Positions 35,690 to 44,414 of a DNA stretch of 44,656 nucleotides are shown in pieces (positions within the stretch are counted from its first letter, which is position 1; every line of letters begins with the position of its first letter). This DNA comes from Bdellovibrionales bacterium (lineage in GTDB: Bacteria > Bdellovibrionota > FAC87 > UBA2466), in the NCBI GenBank assembly GCA_009692515.1, contig SHZA01000002.1, positions 40,001-84,656 of the forward strand. Reading direction: 5' to 3'. Made by a program: the position numbers and the translations under genes. Under the pieces are notes generated by a model. It did not search any database, had not been told where the DNA came from, and worked only from the letters and a program-made list of their open reading frames with translations.

Positions 35690-36427
35690 TCAGTGAAACT
35701 TAGGACGATAGCCTTGATATCTTTTTCTCAAAATAAATCCACTGAGCCACAACAACCCGCTCACTAAAATAAAGGGCCAAATGAGGGTGCGAATTTCACC
35801 CATGATGAAACGAAAATAGATATATACCAACCAAGTATTTAGACTTAAAAACCCTAAAAACTTCCCGAAAGCATACACATGAGTTTCCCAATCTAAGTCG
35901 GCTACTTTTTGAGGTTCATTGCCCACAGTAAATTCCGTAATCTCAGGAACTTGATCATGTAAAACCTCTCCAGCTTTAAAATTCAACTCTTTAAGAATAC
36001 CGCTATTCACTCCTATAGCTTTGTACTCTAACCAAAATGTTTTTATGTTGTAATAGATCGTAAAGAGGGCCCAAAGGCCATGTAGCCATCCCACCCAAAC
36101 ATGAGTGGTATTAGAACAGGCGCCACCTAGGGTGGTCAAAATTAGAAGGTATAAAATAGCATAAAGCGCTGGGGGAAATACGGTACGCTTAAATACCTTT
36201 GTTTTTTTTACGTATTCTTGGTTTAGGTTTAAGTCTTCGACCAAAAGACGAGTGTCTTTTCCTGATCCGGTGAAGATAGCAAAGACTAAACAATGAAGAG
36301 AGGCCGCAAAAACTGCTGCTACCAAGCCCCAAAGCATATGATTTGGAACCCCAATAACGCCATAAAAAACACTTAGTACAAAAAGAATCGTGCTAATAAC
36401 TGCTGAAAACCCAAAAAACTTTGCCAT
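35690..36427 (-). CDS. Polytopic membrane protein, hypothetical
   Basis: A 245-residue protein, not recognised, with about six hydrophobic spans (roughly residues 5-25, 31-52, 85-105, 108-130, 188-208, 212-232). A hydrophilic loop at 52-82 and another at 133-187 separate them. It converges with the rhomboid gene, and its 5' end is divergent from the transketolase genes. There is no obvious operon partner. Confidence 0.55.
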   Translation of the reverse strand: MAKFFGFSAVISTILFVLSVFYGVIGVPNHMLWGLVAAVFAASLHCLVFAIFTGSGKDTRLLVEDLNLNQEYVKKTKVFKRTVFPPALYAILYLLILTTLGGACSNTTHVWVGWLHGLWALFTIYYNIKTFWLEYKAIGVNSGILKELNFKAGEVLHDQVPEITEFTVGNEPQKVADLDWETHVYAFGKFLGFLSLNTWLVYIYFRFIMGEIRTLIWPFILVSGLLWLSGFILRKRYQGYRPKFH

Positions 36428-36516
36428 GATGCGGTGGTTTTAGCCGAAACCTTTATCCCACGCAATAGGGAACCCAATAGTTGATTGTTTCCTCGAGAGG
36501 GTTTATAAATTTGAGC

Positions 36517-37368
36517 ATGTTAGATACGAAAATCGCCCAAAGACTACCCGCTGATAAACTTAAAGAGATCGCTAAGAGATGTCGGATCGATATTCTTGAG
36601 ATGCTTGAAAAGGCCGCAAGTGGCCACCCCGGGGGCTCACTTTCTTGTATTGATCTCATTGTGGCTCTTTTCTTTCATGAAATGAAACTAGATCCGAAGG
36701 AGCCCCTTTGGGAGAATCGCGATCGATTTATTTTATCTAAGGGGCATGGAGTGCCCTCACTTTATGCAGTCTTAGCCTATCTAGATATTATTCCGCGAAG
36801 TGAATTGGCTACGTTACGCAGAATTAATTCTCGCATTCAAGGACACCCCGATCGAGTGATGTTACCGATCGTTGAAGCCTCTACAGGAAGTTTGGGGCAG
36901 GGACTTTCTATCGCTCAGGGGATTGCATTAGGACTAAAATTACAAAAAAAGGAATCCCGAGTTTTTTGTTTAATGGGAGATGGCGAAACTCAAGAGGGCC
37001 AAGTTTGGGAAGCGGCCCTCTCTGCACCCAAATACAAACTGAATAATCTTGTTGTTTTTATTGATAATAATAATGGGCAGATTGACGGACACGTTACTGA
37101 GGTCATGGACCTCCGTCCCCTAACCGATAAATGGCGGGCCTTTCGTTGGGCTGTTCAGGAAATTGACGGTCACGATTTCAATCAAATTATTGGGGCATTA
37201 GAAAAGGCAAGATTAGAAACCGAAAAACCCACACTCATTGTGGCAAAAACGGTGAAGGGTAAGGGGGTTTCCTTTATGGAAAATGCTATCGGTTGGCACG
37301 GAGTGACCCCTAATAAAGAACAATTGCAACAGGCCCTAATTGAAATCAACGGAGGTCTTAAATCATGA
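36517..37368 (+). CDS. Transketolase, N-terminal (TPP-binding) subunit
   Basis: A 283-residue protein equal to the N-terminal half of a transketolase. ASGHPGGSLSCIDLIVALFF, SKGHGVPSLYAVLA and GSLGQGLSIAQGIALG are family blocks, and GDGETQEGQVWEAA with NNNGQIDG is the thiamine-diphosphate and Mg site. With the next gene it forms a split transketolase of the pentose phosphate pathway. The start is uncertain: TTG at 36511 has GAGAGGG at a better distance, ATG at 36517 is the more usual codon. Its stop overlaps the next start by 4 bp. Confidence 0.93.
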   Translation: MLDTKIAQRLPADKLKEIAKRCRIDILEMLEKAASGHPGGSLSCIDLIVALFFHEMKLDPKEPLWENRDRFILSKGHGVPSLYAVLAYLDIIPRSELATLRRINSRIQGHPDRVMLPIVEASTGSLGQGLSIAQGIALGLKLQKKESRVFCLMGDGETQEGQVWEAALSAPKYKLNNLVVFIDNNNGQIDGHVTEVMDLRPLTDKWRAFRWAVQEIDGHDFNQIIGALEKARLETEKPTLIVAKTVKGKGVSFMENAIGWHGVTPNKEQLQQALIEINGGLKS

Positions 37369-38312
37369 GCACTCCTAACACTCCTTCTAATTTAAAGGAC
37401 AAGGCCACCAGAGACTCTTTCGGTGAAGTGATTAAAGAATTGGGAAAAGAGTTCCCTAAAATTGTAGTTTTAGATGCCGACCTATCTTGCAGCACAAAGA
37501 GCATTCTTTTTGCAAAGGCCTTCCCTGATCGATTTTTTCAGATGGGGATTGCGGAGGCCAACATGGTTGGAACTGCGGCCGGACTTTCCTTTACCGGTTA
37601 CATTCCATTTTGTTGTAGCTTTGGCGCCTTCGTGGCGGGCCGCTATGAAACCATCCGTGTATCGGTAGGTTACTCTAAGGCCAATGTTAAAATTGTGGGA
37701 ACTCATTCCGGCCTAGGAATTGGTGAGGATGGCTACACTCAAATGGGACTAGAGGATATCAATGTCATGCGCGGACTGCCCGGAATGATTATTTTAAATC
37801 CCTCAGATGATGCCACCACCAGAGCCGCAGTCAGATTTGCGGCCACTCATGAAGGCCCTGTTTATTTAAGACTCACGAGACAAAAGCTACCCGCACTTCA
37901 TCAAGAGACAGACTTTCAAATGGGCCGTGGAATGGTCTTAGTAGAGGGAAAGGAGCTTGCTTTAGTCGGGACTGGGAGTACCGTCACCGAATGCCTAAAG
38001 GCCTCTCAATCACTGACACAATTTAATCCTTGGGTCGTAGACATTCATACTATTAAACCCATTGATAAGGCGCTGATTAAGACTCTCGCCAGAAACTGTA
38101 AGCTTATTGTTTCCGCAGAGGATCATAATATCGTAGGTGGTTTGGGAACTGCGATTGCTGAGGTGTTGGCTGAGGAGGGCTGGTCTGGAAAACTTGTTCG
38201 CTTGGGGGTTCAAGATACCTACGGAGAATCTGGTTTGGCCGATGAGCTTTATGAAAAATATGGTTTCTCGGCCGGAAAAATAACTAAAAAAGTGATGAGC
38301 CTTTTAGGTTAG
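37365..38312 (+). CDS. Transketolase, C-terminal (pyrimidine-binding) subunit
   Basis: A 315-residue protein forming the second half of transketolase. RDSFGEVIKEL, VLDADLSCST and FFQMGIAEANMVGTAAGLSF (with the TPP-activating Glu) are followed by HSGLGIGEDGYTQMGLEDI; the C-terminal domain starts about residue 190. Split transketolases are common in archaea, Firmicutes and some other bacteria. It starts within the previous gene's stop (ATGA) and converges with the SirB1-like gene, overlapping by 4 bp. Confidence 0.93.
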   Translation: MSTPNTPSNLKDKATRDSFGEVIKELGKEFPKIVVLDADLSCSTKSILFAKAFPDRFFQMGIAEANMVGTAAGLSFTGYIPFCCSFGAFVAGRYETIRVSVGYSKANVKIVGTHSGLGIGEDGYTQMGLEDINVMRGLPGMIILNPSDDATTRAAVRFAATHEGPVYLRLTRQKLPALHQETDFQMGRGMVLVEGKELALVGTGSTVTECLKASQSLTQFNPWVVDIHTIKPIDKALIKTLARNCKLIVSAEDHNIVGGLGTAIAEVLAEEGWSGKLVRLGVQDTYGESGLADELYEKYGFSAGKITKKVMSLLG

Positions 38313-39142
38313 TTTAATATCTCTCGATAACCCTTGAGCATGGTAGTGAGTTTTTTAATCTCATTCACATCATCTGCTGTCGGGCGAGATTTTAGATAAT
38401 CTTTTAAATCGATCATTGCTCTAGAGAAATACTCCATTTCACAATAAAGAATTCCTCGATCTCTAGTAAGCTCTGGTGATTGGGGAAAAATACAGGTGAG
38501 CAACTCAACCGCTCTCAGGGCCTCCATCGCATTCCCTTTTAAAATATAAATATGTTTTAGCTGTTGGATTAATCGCGCAATTAACTGACTACCGTTAATT
38601 CTCTCAAAAATATTGGTGGATAATATTCGATTTCGATTCATGGCAAGGCGAAATTTTTTCTGAAAATCCTCCTGCCCCAAAAACTTACCTCCATCAAAGG
38701 GATCAATATAAAACTCTTCTTTGATACCTTTGATTCGGATCAAATAATAGGAGGGTAGGGCGAGTACTTCATAATTCAAACCCACCTGTTCTGCCATGAT
38801 TGAGTACAGCAAAGTTAAGGTCAAAGGACTTGCAATTTTTTTCTCTAAGACTCGATGAAGATAATATCTATCGGGGTCATCAACAATCTGTTTGTGCTGC
38901 TCACTTTTACCCTCAAATCCATATTCCTTATAAAGAATCCTATTAATAGCCTCTGCTTTTTTAATGGGGTCATATTTACTTCGCGCAGAGAGATGCCAGA
39001 TGCTAGCCGCCATTTCCATGACTAGCTCTACAAAAGGGGCATCATTAAACTCGGGGTTTTGCACATGGCCCGCAAATAAAGCCGCGCGCAAAAGATCATG
39101 ACGACGCAAGAGCGCTAATAGCTCCGATTTAATTTCTGTCAT
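38309..39142 (-). CDS. SirB1/transglutaminase-like protein with TPR end
   Basis: A 277-residue protein. LHRVLEKKIASPLTLTLLYS followed by IMAEQVGLNYEVLALPSYYL matches the SirB1 (Transglut_core2) family, in which these helices surround a degenerate transglutaminase fold. The C-terminal 90 residues (LKHIYILKGNAMEALRAVEL and so on) are TPR-like. No Cys sits at the usual nucleophile site, so it is probably not a protease. Function of the family is unknown. Confidence 0.75.
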   Translation of the reverse strand: MTEIKSELLALLRRHDLLRAALFAGHVQNPEFNDAPFVELVMEMAASIWHLSARSKYDPIKKAEAINRILYKEYGFEGKSEQHKQIVDDPDRYYLHRVLEKKIASPLTLTLLYSIMAEQVGLNYEVLALPSYYLIRIKGIKEEFYIDPFDGGKFLGQEDFQKKFRLAMNRNRILSTNIFERINGSQLIARLIQQLKHIYILKGNAMEALRAVELLTCIFPQSPELTRDRGILYCEMEYFSRAMIDLKDYLKSRPTADDVNEIKKLTTMLKGYREILN

Positions 39143-39331
39143 AGGATTTGTTTTTATGTGCTTTAGTTTGGTGGGCGTATCTGAGTGTGAAACTCATGCC
39201 CTATCCTTTAAGTTTATAGAGATCGCCGGAAAAATCAATTCCCCAAGTAGAGACAAGGTCATTTTTAAATGGCGCAATGCAAACCTTGTTTGCTTGACTT
39301 AAAATAGGTGAAAAGGTCACAACAGAGGGAT

Positions 39332-40684
39332 ATGAAAGACAAATTTATTTTTGTGTGTCAGCAATGCGGCCAGCAATATTCTAAGTGGATGGGCAAGTGT
39401 CAAGAATGCGGTGAGTGGAATAGTGTTGTGGAGGAGCGCGGCATGCCCAGCATTAAGAAGAATATCACCTCAATTGCGACTCCGTCACATCCGCAACCGA
39501 TTTCTGAAATCATCACTCAAGACTTTCCAAGAATAATTTCAGATCTCTCAGAACTAGATAATGTTTTGGGCGGGGGCTTAGTTCCGGGTAGCGCCATTCT
39601 TTTAGGCGGAGAGCCCGGAGTGGGAAAGTCGACCATCCTTCTTCAGGCTGCAGATCAATATGCTCGTCTCAAGCAAAAGGTTTTATATGTAAGTGGGGAA
39701 GAATCTGCCTCTCAAATCGCTTTACGCTCACAGAGACTGGGAGTGAATACAGAAAATCTTTTGGTGGTGTGTGAAACTAATCTTGAAAAAATTGTAGGTC
39801 ACATTGAAAAAACAGGTCCCAATCTTTTGATCATCGATTCTATTCAAACCATTTATAGTGGTGAATTAGATTCTCAGCCAGGAAGTGTGGGACAGCTCCG
39901 AGAATGTGCTTATGAAATTATTGCCCTAGCGAAAGCTAGAAACATGGCTACTTTTTTAGTGGGCCACGTCACAAAGGACGGAGCGATTGCCGGCCCAAAG
40001 GTATTAGAGCACATGGTGGATGTGGTTTTATATTTTGAAGGAACCTCTTCTCAATCTTTTCGATTGCTAAGATCTATCAAAAATAGATTTGGTTCCACCA
40101 ATGAAATTGCCGTTTTTGAAATTGCCAGCAAGGGATTAAAACAGGTCATCAATCCCTCAGAGCTTTTTCTTTCGGAGCGAGCTGAGACGGTTCCGGGGTC
40201 GGTCATTGTGGCTAGTGTCGAGGGAACACGGCCTATTTTAGTCGAGGTGCAGGCTTTAGTTTCTGGAAGCTTTTTAACGATGCCCAGGAGAACCGCTTTA
40301 GGATTAGACCACAACCGAGTTTCTTTGCTCGTCGCTATTTTAGAAAAGCGCGGAGGGTTTCGGCTTTTCGATCAAGATATTTACGTTAATATTGCGGGTG
40401 GATTAAGGGTAACTGAAACTGCGATCGATCTTGGTGTAGCAGCCGCTTTAATTTCTAGTTATACCGGCCGAGCGGTACCGGCAGGCACCGTTTTTTTCGG
40501 AGAGATGGGGTTAGGGGGGGAGGTCCGGAGCGTTCCTAAGGCAGGCATTCGACTTAAAGAGGCTGAACGAATTGGATTAAAACGTGCTTATGTTCCCAAA
40601 AAAGTGGCAAAGGAGATAAACGATTTTAAATCACTTGAGCTCATTCCGATTGAGAATATTCAAGAGCTTGCCGATAAAATATAG
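39332..40684 (+). CDS. radA: DNA repair protein RadA
   Basis: A 450-residue RadA (Sms). An N-terminal zinc ribbon, CQQCG and CQECG, comes first; then the ATPase with Walker A GGEPGVGKST and Walker B LLIIDSIQT, the RadA-specific KNRFG motif, and the Lon-like C-terminal domain (GLRVTETAIDLGVAAALISS). It is a branch-migrating helicase in recombination. I use ATG 39332, which gives a normal RadA N-terminus; GAGGG lies very close to it, so spacing is short. A GTG at 39308 has no ribosome binding site. Confidence 0.95.
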   Translation: MKDKFIFVCQQCGQQYSKWMGKCQECGEWNSVVEERGMPSIKKNITSIATPSHPQPISEIITQDFPRIISDLSELDNVLGGGLVPGSAILLGGEPGVGKSTILLQAADQYARLKQKVLYVSGEESASQIALRSQRLGVNTENLLVVCETNLEKIVGHIEKTGPNLLIIDSIQTIYSGELDSQPGSVGQLRECAYEIIALAKARNMATFLVGHVTKDGAIAGPKVLEHMVDVVLYFEGTSSQSFRLLRSIKNRFGSTNEIAVFEIASKGLKQVINPSELFLSERAETVPGSVIVASVEGTRPILVEVQALVSGSFLTMPRRTALGLDHNRVSLLVAILEKRGGFRLFDQDIYVNIAGGLRVTETAIDLGVAAALISSYTGRAVPAGTVFFGEMGLGGEVRSVPKAGIRLKEAERIGLKRAYVPKKVAKEINDFKSLELIPIENIQELADKI

Positions 40685-40687
40685 CTT

Positions 40688-42181
40688 TTATTTTGCCAGA
40701 ATCTTTACCGCATTCATCGCTTTATCCCAGCGACTCACTTCTAAGGATCTTTTTTTCTTGGTCATCTGAGGTTCATAGGTGTGGTCCGAACGCCATTTCT
40801 TTTGAATCTCCTCTAGGTTTTTCCAGATACCCATAGTTAATCCGGCTTGAAGCCCAGCACCGAGAGCTGTGGTTTCTAAGATGTGTGATCTCACCAAAGG
40901 ATATCCCAAGAGATCCGACTGAAACTGCATCATGAGATTGTTGGCAGCACCGCCGCCATCCACTTTACAAATTTTAATTTTTTTGCCGTAATCTTTAGCC
41001 ATTGCCACTAATAACTCTCGAACCTGAAATGCAACTCCCTCTAAAGTAGCCCGAGCCACATGGGCTTTGGTAGTTCGCCGGCTAAGGCCTGTAATAAGCC
41101 CAGTAGCGGTCGGTAACCAATGAGGCGCCCCCATTCCCGAAAGTGCCGGGACAAAAACAACCCCATCAGAATCGGGGACGGAGGTGGCTAACGCCTCCAC
41201 TTCAGAGGCATTATTTACCAGTGATAATCCATCTCTTAGCCATTGGACTGCAGCCCCTGTAATAAAAGCGCTACCCTCGATTCCGTAGGTAGTTTTATTT
41301 CCAAACCTCCATGCTACGGTAGTTAAAAGCTTGTGTTTAGAAAAAACAGGGGTGGCTCCCGTATTCACTAAGGCAAAGGCTCCCGTTCCATAGGTACACT
41401 TGGCGGTTCCCGTAGTAAAACAGGCCTGTCCAAAAAGGGCCGATTGCTGGTCTCCAATCATCCCTGTAATAGGAATCCCATCTGGCAAACCTGCAAAGTT
41501 TTTTGTGCGACCAAACTCGATATCATTGGAACAAATTTCAGGAAGAATATTTTGAGGAACCTGAAAAAGATTCAAAAGATCTTCATCCCAACGACAATTT
41601 TTAATATCCATCAGCATGGTGCGACTCGCATTAGAAGGCTCAGTGCGATGCTCGCCCCCGGTGATTCGATAAAGCAAATAGCTTTCTATCGTTCCAAAAG
41701 CGATGCTTCCTTTTTTAGCAAGCGACATAGCGCCAGGAACATTTTTTAACAACCACTGAAGTTTAGTTCCACTAAAATAGGGGTCTAATAAAAGCCCCGT
41801 TTTTTTATGAATATATTTTTCATGCCCCTGTTTTTTCAATTTTTGGCAGAGGTCATGAGTCCTTCGATCTTGCCAAACAATAGCGCGGTGTAAAGGCTTG
41901 GCTTCGGGACCGCGATGCCAAAGACAGGTGGTCTCTCGTTGGTTTGTAATTCCAATGGCTGCGATATCTGTGGTTTTTACCTTGGCTATTTTAAAAACGT
42001 CTGCCACAGCCCTTACTACCGATGCCCATATTTCCTCTAGATCATGCTCCACCCAAGAGGCCTCTGGAAAGTGCTGTGAAAACTCATGGTTTACCTTGCC
42101 AAGTACATTTAGGTTTTCATCAAATATTAAGGCCGTAGTGCCTGTGGTGCCTTGATCGATCGCTAAAATAAGTGGGCGCAT
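40688..42181 (-). CDS. glpK: Glycerol kinase
   Basis: A 497-residue FGGY kinase. LAIDQGTTGTTALIFDENLN is the phosphate 1 loop; EHDLEEIWASV, TNQRETTCLW, VWQDRRTHDLCQKL and GMIGDQQSALFGQACF are glycerol kinase blocks, and GTGAFALVNTG and KVDGGGAANNLMMQFQSDLL complete the ATP site. It makes glycerol-3-phosphate from glycerol, for catabolism or lipid synthesis. GGAGCTCCCTCAC precedes the ATG. glpF and glpD are not in this window. It ends next to radA (convergent). Confidence 0.97.
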   Translation of the reverse strand: MRPLILAIDQGTTGTTALIFDENLNVLGKVNHEFSQHFPEASWVEHDLEEIWASVVRAVADVFKIAKVKTTDIAAIGITNQRETTCLWHRGPEAKPLHRAIVWQDRRTHDLCQKLKKQGHEKYIHKKTGLLLDPYFSGTKLQWLLKNVPGAMSLAKKGSIAFGTIESYLLYRITGGEHRTEPSNASRTMLMDIKNCRWDEDLLNLFQVPQNILPEICSNDIEFGRTKNFAGLPDGIPITGMIGDQQSALFGQACFTTGTAKCTYGTGAFALVNTGATPVFSKHKLLTTVAWRFGNKTTYGIEGSAFITGAAVQWLRDGLSLVNNASEVEALATSVPDSDGVVFVPALSGMGAPHWLPTATGLITGLSRRTTKAHVARATLEGVAFQVRELLVAMAKDYGKKIKICKVDGGGAANNLMMQFQSDLLGYPLVRSHILETTALGAGLQAGLTMGIWKNLEEIQKKWRSDHTYEPQMTKKKRSLEVSRWDKAMNAVKILAK

Positions 42182-42201
42182 GTGAGGGAGCTCCTAAATT
42201 A

Positions 42202-42228
42202 AAAGAGGATTATAACGAATCCCTCTTT
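42202..42228 (-). promoter_or_regulatory. Inverted repeat over the glpK -10 element
   Basis: A ten-base inverted repeat (AAAGAGGATT / AATCCCTCTTT, one bulged base, six-base loop) spans a perfect minus-strand TATAAT (42209-42214). Transcription from it would give a leader of about 20 bases before glpK. The repeat is not followed by T, so it is not a terminator; a repressor site is plausible. The -35 is poor. Confidence 0.4.
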
Positions 42229-42322
42229 AAAAATAAATTCCGTATGCTAAAGAGCCTTAATTTATCTCTCTTTAAGTTTTCCCCCAAGATTTTTCTGGAA
42301 ATTTAGTTTATGCTCTCGCGCC

Positions 42323-43162
42323 ATGGGAAAACCTTCACAAAACCTAAAGCGCGCTCTGGAAGCGGCCTTCGAAGACTTTAATCACGAAAAGGAACGCCGT
42401 CTGGATCCCATTTCATTAGTCTATCCCTACAATCACCCCAAAGACCAAGAGGTGGTTGCTTTTTTAATTGCACTTCTTTCTTACGGAAATGTTCGAACTA
42501 TTATTCAGAGCGGATTACGGGTCTTAAAACCTTTGGGCCTCCATCCCTATGACTATTTAACCTCAAAAAAACCTTTAACTCTTTGGCCAGACTTTAAGCA
42601 CCGCTTTACCACCGGAAAGGACATTGAGATTTTAACTCATTGGATGCGCGGGGCCTTGATAACTCATTCCTCCCTAGAAAATTTATTTTTAAGTTTTAAA
42701 TTAAGTCCTGAATATCTTATGAAAGAGAATCTTTCCTCCTTTGTAAAAGGGCTCTGGAATCAATCTCTGCCTAAAGAATTAAAATTTGATCTAAACCAAA
42801 GAAACAGAAATTTAAAATATTTATTATCAGACCCAGAACAGGGAAGTGCCTGTAAACGGCTTAATATGTTTTTACGTTGGGTGGTTCGGCCAAAAGATGG
42901 AATCGACTTAGGACTTTGGGAAAAGGTGTCGCCTAGAGAACTCATGCTTCCCATTGATACCCATCTATTAAAAACATTGCGTCGCTTAAGGTGGGTCCAG
43001 TCTGAGCAAGCCACATGGAAGACCGTTGAGATTGCGACTAGGAAACTACGAGAGATCTCAATTGAAGATCCGATTAAATACGATTTTGCTCTTTGTCACC
43101 TGTCTATGTCAGGTGGCAATATTAAAGACTATCAAAGACTGAAGGCAACAGGAGAACGCTAA
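42323..43162 (+). CDS. TIGR02757 family protein
   Basis: A 279-residue protein of family TIGR02757, of unknown function. DPISLVYPYNHPKDQEVVAF and LIALLSYGNVRTIIQSG open it; GSACKRLNMFLRWVVRPKDG, IDLGLWEKVSPRELMLPIDT and DPIKYDFALCHLSMSGG are the most conserved blocks. Some databases see a distant HhH/endonuclease-III-like helical fold; this is not certain. Its stop shares a base with the rlmE start (TAATG), which hints at RNA or DNA metabolism. Confidence 0.88.
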   Translation: MGKPSQNLKRALEAAFEDFNHEKERRLDPISLVYPYNHPKDQEVVAFLIALLSYGNVRTIIQSGLRVLKPLGLHPYDYLTSKKPLTLWPDFKHRFTTGKDIEILTHWMRGALITHSSLENLFLSFKLSPEYLMKENLSSFVKGLWNQSLPKELKFDLNQRNRNLKYLLSDPEQGSACKRLNMFLRWVVRPKDGIDLGLWEKVSPRELMLPIDTHLLKTLRRLRWVQSEQATWKTVEIATRKLREISIEDPIKYDFALCHLSMSGGNIKDYQRLKATGER

Positions 43163-43758
43163 TGCGAAATTGGAATGATGACCCTTACACCAAGAGAGCT
43201 AGAAAAGAAAATTTTGAAGCTCGGTCTGTTTATAAGCTTGAGGAAATTGACAAGCGGGAAAGAATTTTCGCCGGCGTGAAAACGGTTTTAGATTTGGGGG
43301 CGGCGCCAGGCTCTTGGACACAATACTGTTTACAAAAACTTTCTAAAACCGATGGAAAGGTGGTGGCCGTTGATATTAGTCCGATTCAGGTTCAAGATCC
43401 GAGACTTGTTTTTCTTCATCAGCCCATTGAAGAGGTAGATCTAAGCCCTCATATAGGAAATGGAAAGGTTGACCTCGTAATAAGCGACATGGCTCCTAAT
43501 ACCACAGGAATTCATGATCGAGATGTGGCCCTATCTTTTGAATTAGCCTCGCTGGCCTTTAACACCTGTGAAAAACATTTAAAATTGGGCGGAACTTTTG
43601 TCGTTAAACTTTTTATGGGTGACTCTTTTGAAGAGTTTCATAAACTACTCAAGGAAAATTTTTCTCCGGTAAGATTATTGCGCCCCGACAGCACTCGTAA
43701 ACACAGTCGAGAAATATTCTTTATTGGAAAAGGGTTTAAACCTAAAGCTCAGAAATAG
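43162..43758 (+). CDS. rlmE: 23S rRNA (uridine-2'-O-)-methyltransferase RlmE/FtsJ
   Basis: A 198-residue SAM-dependent methyltransferase. VLDLGAAPGSWTQYCLQKL is the SAM-binding motif I. The catalytic tetrad of RrmJ is in place: Lys25 in VYKL, Asp in VISDMAPNTTG, Lys in FVVKLF and Glu in SREIFFIGKG. It methylates U2552 of 23S rRNA in E. coli and helps late 50S assembly. It is coupled to the TIGR02757 gene (shared base) and converges with the NUDIX gene, 1 bp away. Confidence 0.94.
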   Translation: MRNWNDDPYTKRARKENFEARSVYKLEEIDKRERIFAGVKTVLDLGAAPGSWTQYCLQKLSKTDGKVVAVDISPIQVQDPRLVFLHQPIEEVDLSPHIGNGKVDLVISDMAPNTTGIHDRDVALSFELASLAFNTCEKHLKLGGTFVVKLFMGDSFEEFHKLLKENFSPVRLLRPDSTRKHSREIFFIGKGFKPKAQK

Positions 43759-43759
43759 T

Positions 43760-44335
43760 TTATTTTAATAAGGTATACAACTGTTCTAAAATTTTCGCAC
43801 TCGCGCCCCAGATCAGTTCGTTCTCACAAATAATTCCAATGCTACTCACCGTAAAGGGGATTCCTTTGTCTGTAACGGAAACTTCAACCGGCTTCAAGCC
43901 CTCTGATAAAAGTTGATCTAAGGGCAAAAAGATAGCTCTTTCCACCTCCACCTCGCTAATTTTAAGTTCCTGAGGGAACTGTACCTTTGCAACCCACGGA
44001 TAAATGACCACATCTTTTAATGTGTAAACTGGCTCTAGATTTCCTAAGATTTGAATCTCGTTTTCTCGCAACCCCACCTCCTCCTCAGTTTCTCTGAGTG
44101 CCGTTTTGAGAAGATTGCCATCGGATGGCTCAAATAGCCCACCAGGAAAACTAATCTGTCCTTTATGGGTTTCAACCTGCTCCGACCTTTTAGTTAGAAG
44201 AATTTCATAGCGCGCCGTTTCCTGTTTGAATCCTATGGGAATAAGAACCGAGGCAATAATTTTCTGGCTCTCTTTGCAAATGAACGGTTCTGTGGGAACT
44301 AACCGCTTCATGAATATCTTTTCCCAATGGTTCAT
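43760..44335 (-). CDS. NUDIX CoA pyrophosphatase (NudL-like)
   Basis: A 191-residue NUDIX hydrolase. LLTKRSEQVETHKGQISFPG is the CoA-pyrophosphatase (UPF0035) signature that comes before the NUDIX box, and TALRETEEEVGL is the catalytic helix with the metal-binding Glu residues. Such enzymes split CoA or acyl-CoA into 3',5'-ADP and 4'-phosphopantetheine. The gene stands between convergent rlmE and a divergent HIT gene. The exact substrate is inferred from the signature. Confidence 0.85.
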   Translation of the reverse strand: MNHWEKIFMKRLVPTEPFICKESQKIIASVLIPIGFKQETARYEILLTKRSEQVETHKGQISFPGGLFEPSDGNLLKTALRETEEEVGLRENEIQILGNLEPVYTLKDVVIYPWVAKVQFPQELKISEVEVERAIFLPLDQLLSEGLKPVEVSVTDKGIPFTVSSIGIICENELIWGASAKILEQLYTLLK

Positions 44336-44414
44336 ATTTATATATCCTAATTACTATGAGAGTTGCTTTTTAACTCTTTCTTGTGGCAAGTTCTAGTTCT
44401 TTCAAGGAGTCATC

